In this document: positions 59,000 through 64,000 of the stretch, piece after piece
How the letters are laid out: each line of letters starts with the position of its first letter
Position numbering within the stretch: the first letter of the stretch is position 1
The notes under the pieces: model-generated
Told to the model about the DNA's origin: nothing
Seen by the model: the letters and a program-made list of their open reading frames with translations, nothing else
Databases searched by the model: none
NCBI GenBank assembly: GCA_045645985.1
Contig: JAZRJV010000037.1
Span: 12,042-76,041, forward strand
DNA length: 64,000 bases
Direction of reading: 5' to 3'
Origin: RGIG9060 sp045645985
GTDB taxonomy: Bacteria; Spirochaetota; Spirochaetia; Treponematales; Treponemataceae
Made by a program: the position numbers and the translations under genes

Positions 59000-61087
59000 A
59001 TGGCTTACGATATTACTAAAATGAGAAATATCGGTATTAGTGCCCACATTGACTCGGGAAAAACAACATTGTCAGAACGAATTTTGTTCTATTGTAACAA
59101 AATTCACGCAATCCACGAAGTTCGCGGAAAAGACGGTGTTGGTGCCGTAATGGATAACATGGAACTTGAAAGAGAACGCGGTATTACAATCGCATCTGCT
59201 TCAACACAGGTACAATGGAAAGATCACACTTTCAATGTAATCGACACACCGGGCCACGTTGACTTTACAGTAGAAGTTGAACGCTCACTTCGCGTTCTTG
59301 ACGGAGCTATTCTTGTTCTTTGTTCTGTTGGTGGTGTTCAATCACAATCTATCACAGTAGACCGCCAGCTTAAACGATATCATGTTCCAAGAATTGCATT
59401 CGTAAACAAATGTGACCGTACAGGTGCAAACCCATTCAAAGTAAGAATGCAACTTAGAGAAAAACTTGGTCTTAACGCATACATGATGGAAATTCCAATC
59501 GGTCTTGAAGACAAACTTGAAGGTGTTGTTGACCTAGTTACAATGAAAGCTATCTACTTCGAAGGTGATTCAGGAACAGAAATCAGATATGCTGAAATTC
59601 CAGCTCACTTAGTAGACCAAGCAAACGAATATCGCGAAGAACTTCTTGACGCTGCATCTATGTTCTCAGATGAATTGATGGAAGCTATGCTTGAAGGAGA
59701 TCCAACAGAAGAAATGATTAACGCTGCTATCCGTAAGGGTACACTTGCAGAACAATTTGTTCCTGTTTTCTGTGGATCTGCATATAAAAACAAAGGTATT
59801 CAACCACTTCTCGATGGTGTTGTAAAATATCTTCCTAACCCAACAGAAGTTAAAAACGTTGCTCTTGATTTGGACAACAACGAAGCACCAGTTGAACTTT
59901 CTTCATCAGAAAAAGATCCTTGTGTTGCACTCGGATTCAAACTTGAAGATGGACAATATGGTCAGTTAACTTATGTTCGTGTTTACCAAGGTGTAATCAA
60001 AAAAGGTGAAGAACTTTACAATACTCGTGCACGCAAAAAGTTCAAGGTTGGTCGTCTTGTTCGTATGAACTCAGCTTCTATGGAAGATATTAACGAAGGT
60101 TTACCAGGAGATATCGTTGCTCTATTCGGTATTGAGTGTGCATCTGGAGATACATTCTGTAGTGCAGGATTGAACTACGCTATGACTTCTATGTTCGTTC
60201 CTAACCCAGTTATCTCTCTTTCTATCAAACCAAAAGATAAGAAAGCTGCAGACCAAATGGCAAAAGCTCTTAACCGCTTTACAAAAGAAGACCCAACTTT
60301 CCAAACTTATGTTGATCCTGAATCAAACGAAACAATCATCAAAGGTATGGGTGAGTTGCATCTTGAAGTTTATGTTGAACGAATGCGTCGTGAATACAAC
60401 TGTGATGTTGAAACAGGTGCTCCACAGGTTGCTTACCGCGAAACAATCACACAACAAGCAGACTTCAACTATACACACAAAAAACAATCTGGTGGATCTG
60501 GACAATACGGTCGTGTTGCAGGTTTCTTAGAACCAATTGAAGATAAAGATTACGAATTTGTAGACTCAATCAAAGGTGGTGCAATTCCTAACGAATTTAT
60601 CCCATCTTGTGATAAAGGTTTCAAAGCATCTATGCAAAAAGGTGCTCTTATCGGATTCCCTGTAGTAGGAATTAAAGCAACTATCAATGATGGACAGTCA
60701 CACCCTGTTGACTCATCAGATATTGCATTCCAACTTGCAGCTATTGGTGGTTTCAAAGAAGCATACATGAAAGCAAAACCAGTTATCCTTGAACCAATTA
60801 TGTCAGTTTCTATCGAAGGACCTACAGAATTCCAAGGTAATGTATTTGCTGTAATCAACCAAAGACGCGGAATTATCGTTTCTTCAACAGAAGATGGAAA
60901 CTTCTCTCGTGTTGAAGCAGAAGTTCCACTTTCAGAAATGTTCGGATTCTCAACAATCCTTCGTTCTTTAACACAAGGTAAAGCAGAATTCTCAATGGAA
61001 TTTGCAAAATATGGTAAAGTTCCAAACAGCGTTTCTGAACAACTTATCAAAGAATACGAAGAAAAACGCAAAAAAGAACAAAAATAG
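59000..61087 (+). CDS. fusA: Elongation factor G, spirochaetal translocase type (spdEFG1-like)
   Basis: 695 residues. AHIDSGKTT is the P-loop (the Ser and the mitochondrial-type context are unlike AHIDAGKTTTTERI of ordinary EF-G), DTPGHVDFT the G3 loop and NKCDRTGA the G4 loop. Domains II to V are complete. Mitochondrial-like spdEFG1 acts in translocation, while spdEFG2 acts in ribosome recycling. ATG at 59000 follows GAGAGGT; a TTG at 58982 in frame would include that site. Confidence 0.95.
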   Translation: MAYDITKMRNIGISAHIDSGKTTLSERILFYCNKIHAIHEVRGKDGVGAVMDNMELERERGITIASASTQVQWKDHTFNVIDTPGHVDFTVEVERSLRVLDGAILVLCSVGGVQSQSITVDRQLKRYHVPRIAFVNKCDRTGANPFKVRMQLREKLGLNAYMMEIPIGLEDKLEGVVDLVTMKAIYFEGDSGTEIRYAEIPAHLVDQANEYREELLDAASMFSDELMEAMLEGDPTEEMINAAIRKGTLAEQFVPVFCGSAYKNKGIQPLLDGVVKYLPNPTEVKNVALDLDNNEAPVELSSSEKDPCVALGFKLEDGQYGQLTYVRVYQGVIKKGEELYNTRARKKFKVGRLVRMNSASMEDINEGLPGDIVALFGIECASGDTFCSAGLNYAMTSMFVPNPVISLSIKPKDKKAADQMAKALNRFTKEDPTFQTYVDPESNETIIKGMGELHLEVYVERMRREYNCDVETGAPQVAYRETITQQADFNYTHKKQSGGSGQYGRVAGFLEPIEDKDYEFVDSIKGGAIPNEFIPSCDKGFKASMQKGALIGFPVVGIKATINDGQSHPVDSSDIAFQLAAIGGFKEAYMKAKPVILEPIMSVSIEGPTEFQGNVFAVINQRRGIIVSSTEDGNFSRVEAEVPLSEMFGFSTILRSLTQGKAEFSMEFAKYGKVPNSVSEQLIKEYEEKRKKEQK

Positions 61088-61116
61088 TTTGATTTTGCAG
61101 GCTTCTTAAATCTTAC

Positions 61117-61160
61117 AAAGGTCGTTGATAAAATTTAGGTTTTATTAGCGACCTTTTTTA
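61117..61160 (+). terminator. Terminator of fusA
   Basis: AAAGGTCGTTGATAAAA (61117-61133) pairs with TTTTATTAGCGACCTTT (61140-61156) with wobble pairs, then T-run. Confidence 0.88.
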
Positions 61161-61211
61161 TTGCCCAAATCTTTCACTACTTACAAAAATCAATTTTTAT
61201 AAAAATAAAGT

Positions 61212-61240
61212 TTGCATTATTCCACTTTATATAGTAAAAT
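61212..61240 (+). promoter_or_regulatory. Promoter of the KaiC-like ATPase gene
   Basis: TTGCAT (61212-61217), 17 nt, TAAAAT (61235-61240). The leader, about 120 nt, has a perfect 9-bp inverted repeat CTTTTTAAG/CTTAAAAAG (61258-61266, 61281-61289). Confidence 0.55.
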
Positions 61241-61365
61241 TAATTATATTAAAAACACTTTTTAAGAAAAAATTTTAACTCTTAAAAAGCGAATTTAAGG
61301 TTTTCTTGCAATATTGTTACAAGCAAACTTTGTCACTTACTTTTTACTGTTTTTTGGAGGAACTT

Positions 61366-62046
61366 ATGGTAAAACAAGAACTTGTAGATAGAAGCCCTGT
61401 TCGTTTTTTTAAAAACGCAACAAATGGTGGATTAAAAGCTGGAGAAATTGGAGCATTGACTTCAAAAAAAGGATTGGGAAAAACATCTGTTTTGGTACAA
61501 ATTGGATTAGATAAACTTTTTCAAGACAAACATGTTGTTCACATCTCATTTAACCAAACTGCAGATTTCTCAATGACTTGGTACGAAGATATTTTTAATG
61601 AAATTACAAAGAAAAAGAATATCACTAATGTTGCAGATGTAAAAGCAGATACATTGAAGAAAAGAGTTATCTTAAACTTCAACCAAGATAGCGTTACTGG
61701 AGAACAAATCGTAAACACACTTAAAGCTTTGGCTGTAGGTGGAATTGCTACAGATTGTATCCTTATTGATGGTCTTGATTTTACAAGAGTTTCAGCAGAT
61801 TCAATCAAAACTTTGAAAGATTACGCAACAGAAGCAGGAAGTGTAATTTGGTTTGGCGTTAGCACAGACGCAGATAAAGTAAAAGATATGTTGCCAGAAA
61901 ATGTTGCAACTTTTGTGGATGCAGTTATTCATCTTGAACAAAAACCAGATGCAATCGAAATGAAAGTTCTTAAACTAAGAGATGAAAAAGTTGAAGTTTC
62001 TAATCTTAAATTAGATTCAAAAACACTTTTGATTGCTGAAAAATAA
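61366..62046 (+). CDS. KaiC/RecA-like P-loop ATPase
   Basis: 226 residues. P-loop TSKKGLGKTS (about 30-39) and Walker B CILIDGLD (about 136-143). This single RecA-type core without extra domains resembles a KaiC half or the RadA-like proteins found in treponemes. ATG at 61366 has TTGGAGG upstream; a longer frame start at 61306 would include that site. Function unknown, perhaps a regulator or DNA-repair helper. Confidence 0.75.
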   Translation: MVKQELVDRSPVRFFKNATNGGLKAGEIGALTSKKGLGKTSVLVQIGLDKLFQDKHVVHISFNQTADFSMTWYEDIFNEITKKKNITNVADVKADTLKKRVILNFNQDSVTGEQIVNTLKALAVGGIATDCILIDGLDFTRVSADSIKTLKDYATEAGSVIWFGVSTDADKVKDMLPENVATFVDAVIHLEQKPDAIEMKVLKLRDEKVEVSNLKLDSKTLLIAEK

Positions 62047-62068
62047 TCTAAACTAGCATAATTAAAGG

Positions 62069-62105
62069 CGGCAGTTCGGTTTTATCTGGATTGCCGTTTT
62101 TTATT
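62069..62105 (+). terminator. Terminator of the KaiC-like ATPase gene
   Basis: CGGCAGTTC (62069-62077) pairs with GGATTGCCG (62088-62096), two wobbles, followed by six T and ATTTT. Confidence 0.8.
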
Positions 62106-62123
62106 TTAAATCAAAGTATTAAG

Positions 62124-62152
62124 TTGTAGATTTTTAAAAACTGTGTTATAAT
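62124..62152 (+). promoter_or_regulatory. malQ: Promoter of malQ, near-leaderless
   Basis: TTGTAG (62124-62129), 17 nt, TGT-TATAAT extended -10 (62147-62152), ATG at 62162, 9 nt on. No Shine-Dalgarno. Confidence 0.6.
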
Positions 62153-62161
62153 ATATTCACT

Positions 62162-63727
62162 ATGAGTAACAGATCAAGTGGCATTTTGCTACATCCTACA
62201 TCTTTACCGGAAACACCGGGAATTGGAACTATTGGTAAACAAGCATATAAGTTTGTTGATTGGCTCGCCTCTGCTAAGCAAACACTCTGGCAGATTCTTC
62301 CTATTGGACCTACAGGATACGGCGATTCACCTTATGCATCATTTTCTACTTTCGCTGGCAATCCATTGATGATTGACCTTGATATGTTAAAAGAAAATGG
62401 ATGGATTTCTGCTGAACAAATTGCACCACCTGATTATATCAAAAGTTCAGGTTATGTTGATTTTGGTTCTGTTGTTTGGTGGAAAATTCCTGTTCTTAAA
62501 ACAGCTGCATCTCAATTTTTAGATTCTTGCAAAAAAGAAGATAGAGATTCATACGAAGCTTTCAAAAATGATAATGCTTCATGGTTAGACAATTACGCTA
62601 TCTTTATGAGCATCAAAGAATTTTACGATGCAAAAGCAAAAGAAGAAGATAGATTTGGCGCAATGTGGAGTAACTACTGGCCAAAAGATTTAGCAACTTA
62701 TCAACCAAAAGCTGTTTCAAAATGGCATGAAGAACATGTAAAAGAAACAGAAGTTCACAAAGTAATTCAATATTTCTTCTTTTCACAATGGAAAAAATTA
62801 AAAGAATACGCAAATTCAAAAGGAATTTCTATCGTAGGTGATATTCCTATTTTCGTTGCTTCAGACTCTGCTGATGTTTGGGCAAACCAAAAACTTTTCC
62901 AACTTGATTCAGAAGGAAAATCAACTGCAGTTGCTGGAGTTCCACCAGATTACTTTAGTGCAACAGGTCAGCTTTGGGGAAATCCACTTTATGACTGGGA
63001 TGCAATGAAAAAAACTGGTTACAAATGGTGGATTGACAGAATTAGAGCTATGCTTTCTGTTGTAGACTATGTTCGTATCGACCACTTCCGTGGATTTGAA
63101 GCATATTGGTCAGTTCCAGCTGGAGAAGAAACAGCGATCAACGGAAAATGGATTCCAGGACCAGACCATGCTCTTTTCAACAAAATTAAAGAAGAACTTG
63201 GTGATATTCCTGTTATTGCTGAAGACTTAGGTGTAATTACAGACGGAGTTGCAGCATTACGAGATGACTTTGAACTTCCTGGAATGAAAGTTCTTCAATT
63301 TGCATTTGATGTAAACGAAGAAAAAGCAGGTGCTTTAACAAATGCATTCCTTCCACATGAATATGGAAGCAACTTTGTTGTTTACACAGGTACACACGAC
63401 AACGAAACAATGCAAGGTTGGTTAAATAGCGCAAAACCAGAAGAAAGAGACTTAATCAGAAAATATCTTGGTGCTTGTACTCCAGGAGTTACAATTACTG
63501 ATGAACAGCTCTGCCCTGCTTTAATTAGAGCAGCATTTGCTTCTGTTGCTAAATTTGCAGTTATCCCAATGCAAGATATTTTTGCAGTTGGAAACGAAGG
63601 AAGAATGAACGTTCCTTCAACAACAGGCGGAATCAACTGGCAATGGAGAATGACACCAGAAATGTTCTGTAAAGACAAAGCTGCTTGGTTAAAAGAAATG
63701 GCCGTTCTTTACGGAAGAAACGTTTAA
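62162..63727 (+). CDS. malQ: 4-alpha-glucanotransferase
   Basis: 521 residues, normal. SGILLHPTSLPETPGIGTIG, PTGYGDSPYASFS and LPIGP are MalQ N-terminal signatures; VRIDHFRGFEAYW has the catalytic nucleophile Asp and IAEDLGVIT the acid/base Glu. Disproportionates maltodextrins for glycogen or starch use. Monocistronic, followed by a strong terminator. Confidence 0.97.
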   Translation: MSNRSSGILLHPTSLPETPGIGTIGKQAYKFVDWLASAKQTLWQILPIGPTGYGDSPYASFSTFAGNPLMIDLDMLKENGWISAEQIAPPDYIKSSGYVDFGSVVWWKIPVLKTAASQFLDSCKKEDRDSYEAFKNDNASWLDNYAIFMSIKEFYDAKAKEEDRFGAMWSNYWPKDLATYQPKAVSKWHEEHVKETEVHKVIQYFFFSQWKKLKEYANSKGISIVGDIPIFVASDSADVWANQKLFQLDSEGKSTAVAGVPPDYFSATGQLWGNPLYDWDAMKKTGYKWWIDRIRAMLSVVDYVRIDHFRGFEAYWSVPAGEETAINGKWIPGPDHALFNKIKEELGDIPVIAEDLGVITDGVAALRDDFELPGMKVLQFAFDVNEEKAGALTNAFLPHEYGSNFVVYTGTHDNETMQGWLNSAKPEERDLIRKYLGACTPGVTITDEQLCPALIRAAFASVAKFAVIPMQDIFAVGNEGRMNVPSTTGGINWQWRMTPEMFCKDKAAWLKEMAVLYGRNV

Positions 63728-63750
63728 TAAATTAGCTTTAATTTAAAAGC

Positions 63751-63802
63751 AAAAATCCCTCGGTTAGCAAACTAAAAACTAATCGAGGGATTTTTTTGTT
63801 TC
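63751..63802 (+). terminator. Terminator of malQ
   Basis: A 17-bp stem (63751-63767 with 63779-63795, one G-U) with 11-nt loop and seven T. Very strong; also usable for the opposite strand. Confidence 0.92.
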
Positions 63803-63850
63803 AATGATGTTTGTCACATCTTATTACTAAACATATTATCAAACCAAAAA

Positions 63851-64000
63851 CTATTTCCAAGGGAAAATCAAACTTTTTAGAGAACGTTGACCGACAATTT
63901 CAGCATCCTCCGCAATAAGTTCGCCCCAAGGAATTTGCTTTCGAGCGTCTTTCACCGAAATATCAGGATGCTGTTCTAGCCAATCATATTTATACAAACG
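63851..64000 (-). CDS. C-terminal end of an unidentified gene, cut by the window edge
   Basis: The minus strand is open from base 64000 to a TAG stop at 63851-63853, giving the last 49 residues (beginning RLYKYDWLEQHPDISVKD, ending LKSLIFPWK). Codon use is normal for the region. No family recognised from this fragment. Confidence 0.55.
   Translation of the reverse strand, partial: RLYKYDWLEQHPDISVKDARKQIPWGELIAEDAEIVGQRSLKSLIFPWK

Overview
The window is an AT-rich chromosomal segment of a fermentative, host- or gut-associated spirochaete, most probably a Treponema. The reasons are an EF-G of the spirochaetal, mitochondrial-like type (spdEFG1), many lipoproteins and small membrane proteins of treponemal style, a long PRPP synthetase, and a full set of genes for making and exporting succinate. 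I identified it from protein recognition alone, so the species is not determined. No tRNA, rRNA, insertion sequence, prophage or CRISPR array was seen.

Region 1 (1-6600) holds a COG2509 flavoprotein and a divergent 775-residue radical SAM protein, both with leaderless-type promoters. Next come an XRE regulator and two exported, paralogous coiled-coil proteins behind a promoter with three copies of a palindrome (ATTCT-N3-AGAAT), which looks like the regulator's operator.

Region 2 (6600-19450) is the highlight, an apparent single operon of 13 genes: malate dehydrogenase, class II fumarase, HdrB, HdrC, HdrA, an MvhD/FlxD-like protein, two FlxC/FlxB-like iron-sulfur proteins, a FlxA-like NAD(P)H/FAD reductase, a soluble fumarate reductase (iron-sulfur and flavoprotein subunits, no membrane anchor), an AspT/SucE-type exporter and a NuoE-like [2Fe-2S] protein. 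Read together they encode oxaloacetate to malate to fumarate to succinate and out of the cell. The Hdr-Flx module would let NADH-driven fumarate reduction be coupled to ferredoxin reduction by flavin-based electron bifurcation. The coupling is inference; the gene content and order are seen.

Region 3 (19450-33700) holds a PaaI thioesterase; a dat-ddc-U32 operon (1,3-diaminopropane synthesis plus a U32 protein); a small protein that looks like an amidohydrolase with its catalytic barrel deleted; PRPP synthetase, a sugar kinase, an MBL hydrolase, a DUF975 protein and SppA; then, on the other strand, an HTH-REC regulator, RecX, and rplM-rpsI behind a leader with four consecutive hairpins.

Region 4 (33700-53430) contains secA, whose last codons are the seed of a 59-bp tandem repeat; lipoproteins, MutT, hisS, coaX, azlCD, an OmpA-family protein, recQ, an isolated hisH-hisF pair, queD, a clostripain-family lipoprotein and fhs. 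Region 5 (53430-64000) has guaB, a four-gene operon (SDR, radical SAM/SPASM, phenylacetate-CoA-ligase-like enzyme, ACT protein), fusA, a KaiC/RecA-like ATPase, malQ and the 3' end of an unidentified gene at the right edge.

A recurrent signal is that about a dozen genes have a -10 box 4 to 10 nt before the start codon and no Shine-Dalgarno sequence, which suggests frequent leaderless transcription at first genes of transcription units.
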